Notes: generated by a model not told the origin, from the letters alone. A stretch of 64,000 bases of DNA from Amorphophallus konjac (GCA_022559845.1 CM040121.1:564581581-564645580), one strand, 5' to 3'. Shown: positions 13,201-23,559, counted from the stretch's first letter. Numbers and translations are program-made.

Positions 13201-13501
13201 TGATTTTCTCCTGCCTCTTTCTCGCACAATTAGTACTATTCTTTCGGTCGCGGGGCCTCTAATTTCGGCAATTAATCAAGGGTATTCCCTCGTGTGAGGG
13301 ATGTAAATGACGTCGTGACCTCTATGGCGCGACGGGATTCGGTCCCGACACGAACTACACAATCGTCTGACCGAGTCAGATCGAGCGCACCATGGGCTCT
13401 GCGGAGCCCGAATAAATTGTCACCTCGGTGACTGGCACGCCCACGCACTTAATAAACCAACGAACGAAAAAGATAATTGTTAAAAGAAAAGTGCGCCCAC
13501 A
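10209..13501 (+). repeat. LTR B: complete 5' LTR of a Tat-lineage element (3.29 kb)
   Basis: Begins TGTGGACACC and ends GCGCCCACA, an inverted terminal match. It interrupts the minus-strand pol at 10208. Its 3' end is followed by a primer-binding site typical of Tat elements. The U3 part contains a minisatellite of 'ttcaacggcacacccc' and 'cttcaccggcac' units (10386-10890). Further 'cagcggtacaccc' clusters occur at 11690-11960 and 12430-12680. A TATA box is at 11048. The terminal 230 bp closely match LTR A. LTRs of 3 kb or more are usual in this clade. Confidence 0.85.
11048..11055 (+). promoter_or_regulatory. TATA box of LTR B
   Basis: TATAAAAG lies within a GC-rich context (cccgggg upstream). 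It is followed by a purine-rich leader, the usual position of the U3/R border in a plant LTR. Transcription would start about 30 bases downstream and read towards the primer-binding site at 13506. Confidence 0.7.
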
Positions 13502-13505
13502 ACTC

Positions 13506-13523
13506 TGGCACGCCCGGTGGGAC
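13506..13523 (+). other. Primer-binding site of the LTR B element
   Basis: TGGCACGCCCGGTGGGAC lies four bases after the LTR end. It begins with TGG, complementary to a tRNA CCA end, and resembles the primer-binding sites of Tat/RIRE2-type elements. The exact tRNA was not checked. Confidence 0.75.
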
Positions 13524-13626
13524 CGATCCACCCTTCATCTCTTTGCCGAAATTAGGGGCCCCGCGGCCCCCTTCTTGTAATACTAATTATGCTACTTTCT
13601 TAAATGCAGAAAAAGAGAAAGGCATC

Positions 13627-13959
13627 ATGGAGCCGACAATGGCTGTTGTCTGCAGCCCTGAGGTTGTGAAGAATCATGTGCGAGGCGGCTACCTGGCGGT
13701 GCCCCTCACTTTCGGGAGCTTCCCTCCCACCGTGGGCTTCCCCAACTTCTTGGGGGTGGCCTTCGTTGACATCCTCGACGCACGAGCGCCCGAGGAGCCT
13801 CAAACCAACGCTCCTGCTCCGAGAGCCGTCGAAGCTGCCGCCGGCCGAGCGGTGGCCGAAGGCAACAATAGCGTCCCCACAACGACGCTCAGCTGCAACG
13901 TGCACCACGTGCACCAGACCACCGGCCCGTTCCACCAAGGGTCGGCATCCCACCGAAGG
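13627..13959 (+). CDS. N-terminal part of an unidentified ORF (possible gag) after LTR B, cut by gap
   Basis: An ATG at 13627, about 100 bases past the primer-binding site, opens a frame of 111 codons that runs into the N gap. It contains Pro- and Ala-rich segments and a His-rich stretch (HHVHQTTG). It has no recognisable capsid or zinc-knuckle motif. The position fits gag or a leader ORF of a Tat element. An upstream in-frame start at 13477 lies inside the LTR and is unlikely. Confidence 0.35.
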
Positions 13960-14059
13960 NNNNNNNNNNNNNNNNNNNNNNNNNNNNNNNNNNNNNNNNN
14001 NNNNNNNNNNNNNNNNNNNNNNNNNNNNNNNNNNNNNNNNNNNNNNNNNNNNNNNNNNN
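13960..14059. other. Assembly gap of 100 N
   Basis: Exactly 100 N, the usual placeholder for a gap of unknown length. The left side is the 5' end of one Tat element (LTR B plus leader) and the right side is the 3' end of a pol. The missing sequence is probably several kilobases. Confidence 0.95.
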
Positions 14060-14233
14060 GGGGCCTATACGGTCCTTGACCACAAGGGAGACAATCCCTT
14101 CCCTCCTCTCAACGGCAAGCATATGAAGCTCTTACCATGCGCCACCGCAAGAGTTTCTACAGCAGTCCTCACAGGACAATACCTCTCCTCAGTGAAGGTT
14201 CAAAAAAAAAACAAAAAAAGGAAAAGGGGTTAA
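14060..14233 (+). pseudogene. C-terminal tail of a Tat integrase
   Basis: The first 22 residues after the gap (GAYTVLDHKG..., then PPLNGKHMKL) match the integrase end of the minus-strand element (GAYILVDHKG..., then SPLNGKHIKL). The frame then diverges from that homologue after KL, indicating a frameshift, and runs to a stop at 14231-14233. This is the end of pol of a plus-strand Tat element. Confidence 0.85.
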
Positions 14234-14289
14234 AAATACTGATACCCCGGCGGACTCAGTCAGCCTTCAACGGTTGGCTGAGGGTAAAA

Positions 14290-14440
14290 AGGCCACAGAC
14301 CCGGTCGAGGTGAAAACCCGAAAGGGCGCCTCGGGCAAAAATGGGCAACCCCTCGGTGTGAAAACCCGAAAGGGCGCACCGGAAAAAGCTAAAGGGGGTC
14401 AGCCTCGGCGAAAACCCGAAAGGGCGGTGAGGTTGGTAAT
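14290..14440 (+). repeat. Triplet of GAAAACCCGAAAGGGCG motifs, first block
   Basis: Three copies begin near 14310, 14360 and 14408, spaced about 48 bp, just past the integrase end. They are the same motif and spacing as in 5580-6510, here on the plus strand. Confidence 0.85.
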
Positions 14441-14579
14441 GTGAAAAAAAAAAGAATCCTCTCTCTGTCTATTCTATGGGTGGCTCTAAGTCAATGACTC
14501 CACCTCATCTCGAAAAAAAAATCATATTGATGCCATGGCTACGCCTTACATGTCGTTCTATGACACCTAGTCCCACTGG

Positions 14580-15900
14580 CATTCTGACGGTGTCATACTT
14601 TGTCCCATCGGGCTCGGCCTATGTACGCCTCTTCCGGGCTGCCGACCCATTCCGCCTATCGGCTTCTGGGTTCAGCTTATATGTCTCTTCTGAGCAGTTA
14701 AACCCGTTTACTCTCTTGTCCCACTGGGACTGGCCTCAGTATGCTCTCTCGGGCTGCCCACTTTTCATGCCTTTCGGCTCCTGTTTCATTCTAGGGAATG
14801 GCCTCAGTATGCTCTTTCGGGCTGCCAACCCATCATGCCTTTCGGCTCCTCTTTCATTCTAGGGAATGGCCTCAGTATGTTCTCTCGGGCTGCCAACCCT
14901 TCATGCCTTTCGGCTCATCTAACCTCCTTGGGATTGGTCTCAGCACGCCCTCTCGGGCTGCCAACCCATTATGCCTTTTGGCTCATCTTATCTTCTTGGG
15001 ATCTGGTCTCAGTATGCTCTCTCGGGCTACCAATCCATCGTGTCTTCTGGCACATGTCCCACCGGGTCTGGCCTCAGCATGTCCTCTCGGGCTGCCAACC
15101 CACCTATTCGCCTATCGGCTTTCGGATTTGACTCTCACGTCCCACTAGGGCTGTCAAATCCACCCCTTTTCTTCTTCAGGGTCTGACCTCTGCATGCTCT
15201 CTCGGGCTGTCAACCCATCTCGCCTCTTGGCTTTAGACTTGACTCATATATCCCACCGGGATCGTCAAGTTTACTCCTTTGTCCCCACGGGCTTGGCCTC
15301 AGCATGCCCTCTCAGGCTGCCAACCCTATTTGCCTATCGACTCACGGATTTGACTTATATGTCCCACCCGGGCTGTCAAATCCCTTCCTTTCATCGTTTC
15401 GGGTCTGGCCTATGTATGCTCTTTCGGGCTGCCAACCCATCCCGTCTATCGGCCTCCAGGTTTAACCCTCATGTCCCTTTTGGACTGTTAAATCAACTCC
15501 TTTGTTGTTCCAACCGGGCTTGGCATATACACACCCTTTTCGGGTTGCTAACCCAGTCAATCTTCGGTTTTGGATTTGGCTAATTACGTCCCATTAGGAC
15601 AGTCGAATCCACCCATCTTGTCACCCCGGGCTTGGCCTCAGTATGCTCTCTCGGGCTGCCAACCCACTACACCTTTTGGTCTTATCGGGTTCGGCCTCAG
15701 TATGTTCTCTCGGGCTGCCGACCCATCATGCCTTTCGGCTCGTTTCTACCCCATCGGGTGCGGTCTCAGTACGCCCTCTCAGGCTACCAACCCGTTTTGC
15801 CTTTCGGTTCACAGATTTGATTCACTCGTCCCACCCGGATAATCAACTCTACCCACTTGTCCCACATCTGCGGCACACACGTCCCTACGGGAGTGCCACC
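14580..15900 (+). repeat. Tandem array of 60-75 bp units ('ctctcgggctgccaaccca')
   Basis: About 18 diverged units share 'ctcagtatgctctctcggg' and 'ctgccaaccc', followed by 'atgcctttcggctc'. The unit length varies from about 60 to 75 bp. There is no coding signal. It takes the position in this plus-strand element that the 40-bp and 79-bp arrays take in the minus-strand element. Confidence 0.85.
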
Positions 15901-16019
15901 TTTTTCTCGCCTTTTGGCATTATAGGACAAAAAAAAAGAAAGAAAGAAAAAACGGGGTTAAAAATATTGATGCCCCAGCGGACTTGGTTGTTTCTGTTAG
16001 AAGAGCAATCAAAGGTAAA

Positions 16020-16170
16020 AAGGCTTTAACCCGGCTAAGGTGAAAACCCGAAAGGGCGCCTTAGACAAAAATGGGTACCCCTCAGTGTGAAAACCCGAAA
16101 GGGCGCACTGGAAAAAGCTAAAGGGGGCCAGTCCTGGCGAAAACCCGAAAGGGCGGTAGGGCTGGTAAAG
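16020..16170 (+). repeat. Triplet of GAAAACCCGAAAGGGCG motifs, second block
   Basis: Three further copies near 16041, 16088 and 16138. The region around them (about 15940-16180, 'aaaaacggggttaaaaatattgatgccccagcggac') duplicates 14220-14450, so the array at 14580-15900 is flanked by a direct duplication. Confidence 0.85.
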
Positions 16171-16199
16171 TAAAAAAAAAGAGAGAGAGAGAAAAGACT

Positions 16200-16680
16200 T
16201 ATCAAGTATCAGACTCGCTCCTCCTTAGCTCAGCAAGGCGAGTCTCACTCTAAAGAGCTTCCTCCTGGAGCCCCTCAAGCCTACGGCAAAGAGTCTACAT
16301 CGGCACGCGCAAGACTGCGCTCCTTCTCGGTCCCCCGGACCTCTCACAAAAGCCCGCGGGAGGCCATCTGCTCGCGCTCATAAGTGGCCTTGACGTGGGC
16401 GCCCACCTCAGCCTGGGCTCTCTGAAGTTTGCAAAGCTACTGTTGCTCCTGCTGAATGATCAGCTGAGTCCTCCGCCTTCGCTCCTGAATAACGCGAAGG
16501 CGAGCGAACTCCTCCCCTAAAGACGCAAGCTCAGTCATCCAGGCGTCCTGAGGGAGACCAAATGCATGCATCTGGCAATGCTACACCAAGTTAAGGATGA
16601 TTCGGCCACTCCATCCCAAGGGCCAGAAAACTCTGAAGCAGCTTTGAAGCCTTACTAGCTAAAGCTAAAACAAAGAAAGG
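16200..16680 (-). pseudogene. Remnant of the antisense aORF of the plus-strand Tat element
   Basis: Read on the minus strand, about 16555 down to 16230 gives a charged heptad-type coiled coil (for example TELASLGEEFARLR, then IQERRRRTQLI, then LQRAQAEVGAHVKATYERE), with several in-frame stops. It lies antisense to pol between pol and the 3' LTR, exactly as the aORF at 2610-4346 does in the other Tat element. This is a decayed counterpart; the sequences are not obviously close. Confidence 0.5.
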
Positions 16681-16779
16681 AGTTGCCTCAGCCCGTGTAC
16701 GGCCGACATCTATCCAGACCAACATGCCCTAAGGGCTGGTCTACATCAACCTTGGCTATCACAAGTCAGCAATTAGCCA

Positions 16780-17500
16780 CCTTCTACATTCGGCGACATA
16801 CCTCAGCGGTCAGCCGACACATCAACATGTTCGGCTACACCTCAGATGTTAGTCGGCACACTTTGGCGACACCTTAGCAGTTAGCCAGCTTTAACTTGCG
16901 GCTACACACCTCAGCCGTTAGCCGACACGTCTTCAGTGGCATCTCAGTGGTCAGCCATCACCATGACTTTTGGCCAAACGCACCCCCAAGGGTCGGCCAG
17001 TGTCAGTCTCCAGCTATCACAGCTCAATAGTCAATCAACGACGACTCAGATGGATGCGCCTTTTCGAGATAGGCCTACATCAACTTCGGGCTAACAAGTC
17101 TCTCAGAAGCAGGCCCCCATCAACTTTGGGTTAATAAGTCTCTCAGAAGCAAGCCCCCATCAACTCGGGCCAACAAGTCTCTCAGAAGCAGGCCCCCATC
17201 AACTCTAGGCCAACAAGGCTCTCAGAAGCAGGCCTACATCAACTCGGGCCAACAAGTCTCTCAGAAGCAGGCCCCCATCAACTCTAGGCCAACAAGGCTC
17301 TCAGAAGCAGGCCTACATCAACTCGGGCCAACAAGTCTCTCAGAAGCAGGCCCCCATCAACTTCGGGCTAACAAGTCTCTCAGAAGCAAGCCCCCATCAA
17401 CTCTAGGCCAACAAGTCTCTCAGAAGCAGGCCTACGTCAACTCTGGGACAACAAGCCTCTCCGAGGCAAGCCAGCATCAACTCTCAGCTTTCTGGAAAGC
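16780..17500 (+). repeat. Tandem repeats before LTR C
   Basis: At 16780-17000 there are loose repeats of 'cagccgacac' and 'cctcagcggtcagcc'. From 17060 to 17480 there are about ten copies of a unit of about 39-40 bp ('catcaactcgggccaacaag', then 'tctctcagaagcagg'). No ORF of note. Confidence 0.85.
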
Positions 17501-17585
17501 AATGAAGCAGTAAGGTGCAGCTCTACAGAGGGCACGGACCGTCCGCCTCCGCCCCGGCTTTGACGAACGTTCCGTGGGGGGCATT

Positions 17586-18720
17586 TGTTGGCAGCAAATT
17601 TTGCTTTGCAAAAATACCTCCGCTTTTATTTAGTTGAAGCAGAGATGGGCTAACTTGGAGATGGAAGACCCGTACGGGGTCGGAGGAACCCGTCCGGGGT
17701 CGGAGGGACCCGTACGGGGTCGCCCTCACCCGGACGGGTCCGCCCGGAGGTGGGCAAACCCGCACGGGGCCGCCCTTGGGTGGGCGGACCCGTCCGGGGT
17801 CGCCCGACCCCGGGAGGGACCCACTCGGGGTCCGCGACCCCGGGGAGGTCCTGCCCGGGAGGTCGCGACCCCGGGGAGGTCCCCCCCGGGGGCCGCGACC
17901 CCGGGGAGGTTCCCCCCGGGAGCGCGCGACCCCGGGCAGGTCCCCCCGGGGGTCCGCGACCCCGGGCAGGTCCCCGGGGGGGTCGCGACCCCGGGGAGGT
18001 CCCCCCCGGAGAGCTGCGACCCCGGGCGGGTTCCCCCCGGGCGTCCGCGACCCCGGGACGGTCCAGGACCGTCCCGGGGACTCTCCACCCCGGGGAGGTT
18101 CCTCTCCCGCGCACGCAAATCAAAATATGACCTCCCCGGGGTCATTTTCATCCCGTTGGACCCGTACGGGGTCGAACACTCCCGGGGAGGTTCGGATCCG
18201 TACGGGGTCGAACACTCCCGGGGAGGTTCTCCACTTCTATAAATAGACCCCCAGAGGTCCAAAGGAAAGACACTTGGAAGTGACTACAAGCAGTAACCTA
18301 CAGAGCATACTTGAAGCTTTTGTTCGTTTGTTTCGGCCCGCGTGGGGTAAGTCCCCGGGTCTTGTATTTATGCCCCTATGGGGTATATTTACTTTTATGC
18401 CCCTCAGCGGGTCATGTTTGTAATTATGCCCCTCAGCGGGCCATGTTTTGTAAGTCTTTACGTCTCGGGACGACTAAATCTTGTATTTCTGCCCTTATAA
18501 TGGCGAAATTACAAAAATATCTTTCCCGGGATTGTAAAAGACCGAAGTCCTGTAATTTGCAGTTATACCCTGCAATCTTTTGTAATTGGGACTACGTCCC
18601 TATCTCCCGCTCCAAGGCGGACGTTTGTACAGTCGACAACTCGCCGACAATCCTTGTACTCACATGGAATTATAAAAGCATTCAGCATGTTTGATATGTA
18701 ACCTCGGGTGGGAAAATTAT
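17586..18720 (+). repeat. LTR C: start of the 3' LTR of the plus-strand Tat element (right end uncertain)
   Basis: TGTTGGCAGC at 17586 directly follows a purine-rich tract (cgtggggggca, 17573-17583) that fits a polypurine tract. U3 is extremely GC-rich between 17690 and 18200, with repeated 'ccccggggaggtccc' units. A TATA box follows at 18238. The other LTR is not in the window, so the end is a guess between about 18.7 and 19.4 kb. Its start differs from LTR B (TGTGGACACC), so it is a different family. Confidence 0.6.
18238..18245 (+). promoter_or_regulatory. TATA box of LTR C
   Basis: TATAAATA follows the GC-rich U3 repeats, about 650 bases into the LTR. The leader after it (18265 on) loses the GC bias, as expected past a U3/R border. 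Confidence 0.65.
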
Positions 18721-19499
18721 AAGAAAATCCCCCGACTTTGGAAAATTGTGTATATACCCCTCCTTCGGCCGAATTGACAAATGTGTGCCTTCCATGAAGC
18801 CCCTTGTCATTCCTTCAGTCCGGAAGTGTTGTCAGCTCAGTCCAGCACTCGGGTATTATACCAAACCTAGGTCTAGGGTCTGGTAAAATTACCAAAATAC
18901 CCCTGTAACCTAAACATGGCCTCAGAGCCCTCGAAACCCTCCAGAAAGAGCCTCAATGCCTTGGGGAGTTAGAGATCCAGTTTCACTTCCACTCCAGCCC
19001 AGAAAATGTCATAAATGTCCCTGGCCTGGAAAATTACCAAAATACCCCTGGGTTGGTAAAATTACCAAAATACCCCCGGGGTCCAGAAAACTTCCCTTGC
19101 TTTGAAAATGCCTATGGCTTCCGCATATTTGCGCCTCTATGCTTAAATCTTAGGGTTTTGCTCAGACATAGCCCTAATCCAGTTGTTTCTATGTGTTGGT
19201 GGTAAAATGAGTGGTCATGGAGAGTCTCTCGAGTGAGCTTGCCCTCCACATCAGAACCTCTGTAGAAGTCTTTTGGGACCTCTTTGACAGTTAAACAAAG
19301 GTGTTCGGACGTTAGGCCGATGTAAATCAACACTGACTCCGGTCAGTGGGGAAAGGTCCAGCACTCGAACCCAAATCGTCTGATACTATGCGCACCCACG
19401 GAACCCTCTCTACGCAGAGGAGTGTTTCTTTTCAAAAAGAACGAAAATCTACCTTTTATCTACGATAAGAGTATTCCTTAGATTTTTTCCGTGTCCAAC
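18721..19499. other. Unclassified stretch between LTR C and the LINE array
   Basis: No gene is seen. The stretch contains repeated 'aaattaccaaaatacccc' phrases (18885-19075). A minus-strand segment near 19335-19400 has weak similarity to a tRNA-type B box. It could be the rest of LTR C or flanking sequence. Confidence 0.3.
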
Positions 19500-21940
19500 A
19501 ATGGGCTAGAGTTAAGGAATGGGCGGTCACTTTTACTAATGTGAATTATGTTGTCCCCCCTCTTTTTGGCTGTTTGGGGGGATAATTGTTTCACATTCTC
19601 TTGGTGTGTGTTTTGTTGTATAGGGTTTTGGGGGTTACTTTTTTATTTTTTTGAGGTTGCCCCCCTTTACATGTACATTCTTCCTTTTCTTTTAATATAT
19701 TGGTGGTACAACCCACTTTCAAAAAAAAAAAAAAGGCTCAATCAGACCATTGTCTGCAGCTTTCTTTCACATGATACTGAAAATCTAAACTGCTAGTACG
19801 AGTAAAGGGGCGATAGTGGATCCCCTTGTCTAATGCCCCTGGAACTCCCAAAATATCCACAAGGAGTCCCATTAATCAAAATAGAAAATATGGCTTCTTC
19901 CACACAGTTTCTCACCCATCCAATCCATGTATCATGAAATCCCATGAGATGCATGACAGTAAAAAGACATTGTTAATTAATCCTATCATAGGCCATTGAA
20001 AATCAATTTCATATATCAGACACTCCTTTCTCCTCATTTTCTGGTCAATGGACATTCATATGCAGCCATAAAGTTGTCCAATATGAATCTGCCTTGAATA
20101 AAAGCTGATTGCATGAATCTCCCTCAAGCCGGATAGGACGGTGTGGTGGCTTATCCTTCACGCCACGTTATGGGCGCTGTGGGGAGAGCGGAACCACCGT
20201 ATCTTCAGGAGGGAGTCGCGTACCGAGGATGCTCTTGTTGATTTTGTATGGGCTAGAGTTAAGGAATGGGCGGTCACTTTTACTAATGTGAATTATGTTG
20301 TTCCCCCTCTTTTTGGCTGTTTGGGGGGTTAATTGTTTCACATTCTCTTGGTGTGTGTTTTGTTGTATAGGGTTCTGGGGGTTACTTTTTTTTTTTTTGG
20401 GTTGCCCCCCTTTACATGTACATTCTTCTTTTTCTTTTAATATATTGGTGGTACAACCCACTTTCAAAAAAAAAAAAAGGCTCAATCAGATCATTGTCTG
20501 CAGCTTTCTTCCACATGATACTGAAAATCTGAACTGCTAGTACGAGTAAAGGGGCGATAGTGGATCCCTTTGTCTAATGCCCCTGGAACTCCCAAAATAT
20601 CCACAAGGAGTCCCATTAATCAAAATAGAAAATTTGGCTGCTTCCACAGTTTCTCACCTATCCAATCCATGTATCATGAAATCCCATGAGATGCATGACA
20701 GTAAAAAGACATTGCTAATTAATCCTATCATAGGCCTTTGAAAATCAATTTCATAGATCAGACACTCCTTTCTCCTCGTTTTCTGGTCAATGGACATTCA
20801 TATGCAGCCATAAAGTTGTCCAATATGAATCTACCTTGAATAAAAGCTGATTGCATGAATCTCCCTCAAGCCGGATAGGACGGTGTGGTGGCTTATCCTT
20901 CACGCCACGTTATGGGCGCTGTGAGGAGAGCGAAACCACCGTATCTTCAGGAGGGAGTCGCGTACCGAGGATGCTCTTGTTGATTTTGTATGGGCTAGAG
21001 TTAAGGAATGGGCGGTCACTTTTACTAATGTGAATTATGTTGTTCCCCCTCTTTTTGGCTGTTTGGAGGGATAATTGTTTCACATTCTCTTGGTGTGTGT
21101 TTTGTTGTATAGGGTTTTGGGGCTTACTTTTTTTTTTTGGGTTGCCCCCCTTTACATGTACATTCTTCCTTTTCTTTTAATATATTGGTGGTACAACCCA
21201 CTTTCAAAAAAAAAAGGCTCAATCAGACCATTGTCTGCAGCTTTCTTCCACATGATACTGAAAATCTGAACTGCTAGTACGAGTAAAGGGGCGATAGTGG
21301 ATCCCCTTGTCTAATGCCCCTGGAACTCCCAAAATATCCACAAGGAGTCCCATTAATCAAAATAGAAAATCTGGCTGCTTCCACACAGTTTCTCACCCAT
21401 CCAATCCATGTATCATGAAATCCCATGAGGTGCATGACAGTAAAAAGACATTGTTAATTAATCCTATCATAGGCCATTGAAAATCAATTTCATAAATCAG
21501 ACACTCCTTTCTCCTTATTTTCTGGTCAATGGACATTCATATGCAGCCATAAAGTTGTCCAATATGAATCTGCCTTGAGTAAAAGCTGATTGCATGAATC
21601 TCCCTCAAGCCGGATAGGACGGTGTGGTGGCTTATCCTTCACGCCACGTTATGGGCGCTGTGGGGAGAGCGGAACCACCGTATCTTCAGGAGGGAGTCGC
21701 GTACCGAGGATGCTCTTGTTGATTTTGTATGGGCTAGAGTTAAGGAATGGGCGGTCACTTTTACTAATGTGAATTATGTTGTTCCCCCTCTTTTTGGCTG
21801 TTTGGGGGGATAATTGTTTCACATTCTCTTGGTGTGTGTTTTGTTGTATAGGGTTTTGGGGGTTAACTTTTTTTTTTTTTGGGTTGCCCCCTTTTACATG
21901 TACATTCTTCTTTTTCTTTTAATATGTTGGTGGTACAACC
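19500..21940 (+). repeat. Tandem array, about 740-bp units: LINE 3' end (+) joined to LINE RT fragment (-)
   Basis: Each unit joins two LINE pieces. The first is a 5'-truncated LINE 3' end on the plus strand. It encodes a C-terminal segment (WWLILHATLWALWGERN), then 'tatattggtggtacaaccca' and poly(A). The second is a 380 bp minus-strand piece of a LINE reverse transcriptase. The junction 'ctcaatcagacc' recurs at 19737, 20481 and 21218, and in altered form at about 21941. The first LINE end (19500-19734) is shorter than the others. The last RT piece (21941 on) does not stop at the repeat border but runs on into the LINE body, which marks it as the original. Confidence 0.85.
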
Positions 21941-22671
21941 CCCAATCAGACCATTGTCTGCAGCTTTCTTCCACATGAGACTGAAAATCTGAACTGCTAG
22001 TACGAGTAAAGGGGCGATAGTGGATCCCCTTGTCTAATGCCCCTGGAACTCCCAAAATATCCACAAGGAGTCCCATTAATCAAAATAGAAACTCTGGCTG
22101 CTTCCACACAGTTTCTCACCCATCCAATCCATGTATCATGAAATCCCATGAGATGCATGACAGTAAAAAGACATCGTTAATTAATCCTATCATAGGCCAT
22201 TGAAAATCAATTTCATAGATCAGACACTCCTTTCTCCTCGTTTTCTGGTCAATGGACATTCATATGCAGCCATAAAGTTGTCCAATATGAATCTGCCTTG
22301 AATAAAAGCTGATTGCATGTCATCTACCACTTTTCCGACAACTTTTTTGAGTCTAAATGCCATGGCTTTGGCGATAATTTTATAACTCCCATTTAGCAGA
22401 GAAATGGGTCTATAGTCACCAATGTGATCTGCATTGTCCTTTTTTGGGATAAGCACCAGGAATGTTGAATTGAAGTTCCTAATAACCCATGGATTCCTTT
22501 TGAATTCCTTAACTGCTGCCATAAAATCTTTTTTTGTTACCTCCCAGAAATGCTAATAAAAACCCATTGAAAAATTATCTGGCCCAGATGACTTGTTAGC
22601 TTCCATGCTGAAAATAGCCTGCTTAATTTCCTCTTCAGAGAAAAGCAAAATGAGTGCTTGCGCTTCATCAT
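21941..22671 (-). pseudogene. LINE (L1-type) reverse transcriptase, N-terminal half of the RT domain
   Basis: Read from 22671 down. It contains FSEEEIKQAI, then SGPDNFSMGFY (a stop follows), then FLVLIPKK, the RT motif YRPISLLNG, and SAFIQGRFILDN, all typical of plant L1-type ORF2. Below about 22220 the frame breaks, and the segment up to WSDWGLY carries stops. The catalytic YxDD region is absent; the LINE is cut at about 21941 where the tandem array begins. It continues the endonuclease and linker at 23179-24403. Confidence 0.85.
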
Positions 22672-23174
22672 TTTTTTTTGAAAGTGGATGGTACCACTGT
22701 GTATATAAAATGAAAATAGAGGGATATACAAGTGTTAGAAATGAGCTCTCAAAATATCCCTATACAAAAAAGTACATCCAGAGGATGTGACACTCACTTA
22801 CCCCTCCAATAGTTCAAAAAAAGAAGAGTTATGAGAGTCTATATCACATGGGAGTGTAGCCCATTCTCTCACCCTCTCTCCAACAAAATCCCCTGTCCTT
22901 TCCGGAACCGTTGCCTCGTTTCTGAAAATTCTTCTATTCCTTTCCCCTCAGACTGCCCACAAGGTGGCATGGAGGATGAGCCACCAGATACATCTGTCTC
23001 CCTTAAGTGGCCATTCCCTGTGCCACATCCTCATCAGGTGATGTACACCGCCCCGATCTGCAACCTGCACTGCATCTTGTTCAACAGATGGGGCCAAACC
23101 TCTTGGGAAAAATGGCAGCCAGTGAACAGATGCTCGATATCTTCTTCCTCTGGAGGGGTCGCTACTAACAGTTG
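22672..23174 (-). pseudogene. 5'-truncated LINE 3' end inserted into the LINE RT
   Basis: A poly(T) run at 22672 followed by 'gaaagtggatggtacca' is, on the minus strand, the same 3' end (ggtacc..tccactttc plus poly(A)) as the plus-strand LINE ends at 19500-21940. Upstream on the minus strand it encodes a zinc-ribbon-like RVT C-terminus (HLFTGCHFSQEVW), then WWLILHATLWAV and GERNRRIFRN, with stops. It separates the LINE linker (23179-23559) from the RT (22671 down), whose reading resumes on each side. Target duplication not resolved. Confidence 0.75.
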
Positions 23175-23178
23175 GCCT

Positions 23179-23559
23179 CTACTGTTCTTCTTCCTGGAAG
23201 AGAGTTTCATAATATCTTATCATAGGATTCATAGCTGTAGGTAAATCTATCTCCCCTTGAACCACTGTATCTCCCAGTGTAAGGGAGTTAATTAAGATTT
23301 TTCTTCTCTTCGCACTTGCTATTGCATGGAAATAAGCAGTATTCTTGTCACGCCTCTTCAGCCATATCTTTTTAGCCCTCTGCTTCGACCTGATTTTCAC
23401 TTTAAGAGACCACTCATTATATTGCTTTTTAGCTTCCTTCCATCGACCCAATTCTACTGACAGCTGTCCTTGATCATTTTCCAAATCCAATTCTTCTATT
23501 CTCCCAAGCAGCTCGTCTAAACCTTGCAGCTTCCCCAAAGGTCCTTGAGCTCCGCCCAT
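23179..23559 (-). pseudogene. LINE ORF2 linker between endonuclease and RT
   Basis: An open segment of 126 codons with the typical L1 inter-domain pattern: WKEAKKQYNEWSLKVKIRSK, then WLKRRDKNTAYFHAIASAKRR, ending in YYETLFQEEEQ. In L1 elements this region precedes the RT. It lies in order between the endonuclease above and the RT below. Confidence 0.85.

Noticed and set aside
1..13501. LTR A and LTR B as the two LTRs of one element with the DNA between them as its interior
   Set aside because: No primer site follows 2479, no polypurine tract precedes 10209, and the pol between them is on the opposite strand.
13477..14233. A continuous ORF across the N run
   Set aside because: The frame across 100 N is meaningless; the two sides belong to different element parts.
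17523..18262. Overlapping Pro/Gly/Arg-rich ORFs on both strands
   Set aside because: They are products of the GC-rich LTR C repeats, open in many frames.
19335..19400. Possible tRNA-derived SINE or minus-strand primer site (revcomp near 'gtctgatacta')
   Set aside because: Only a weak B-box-like or primer-like match, with no A box, tail or duplication.
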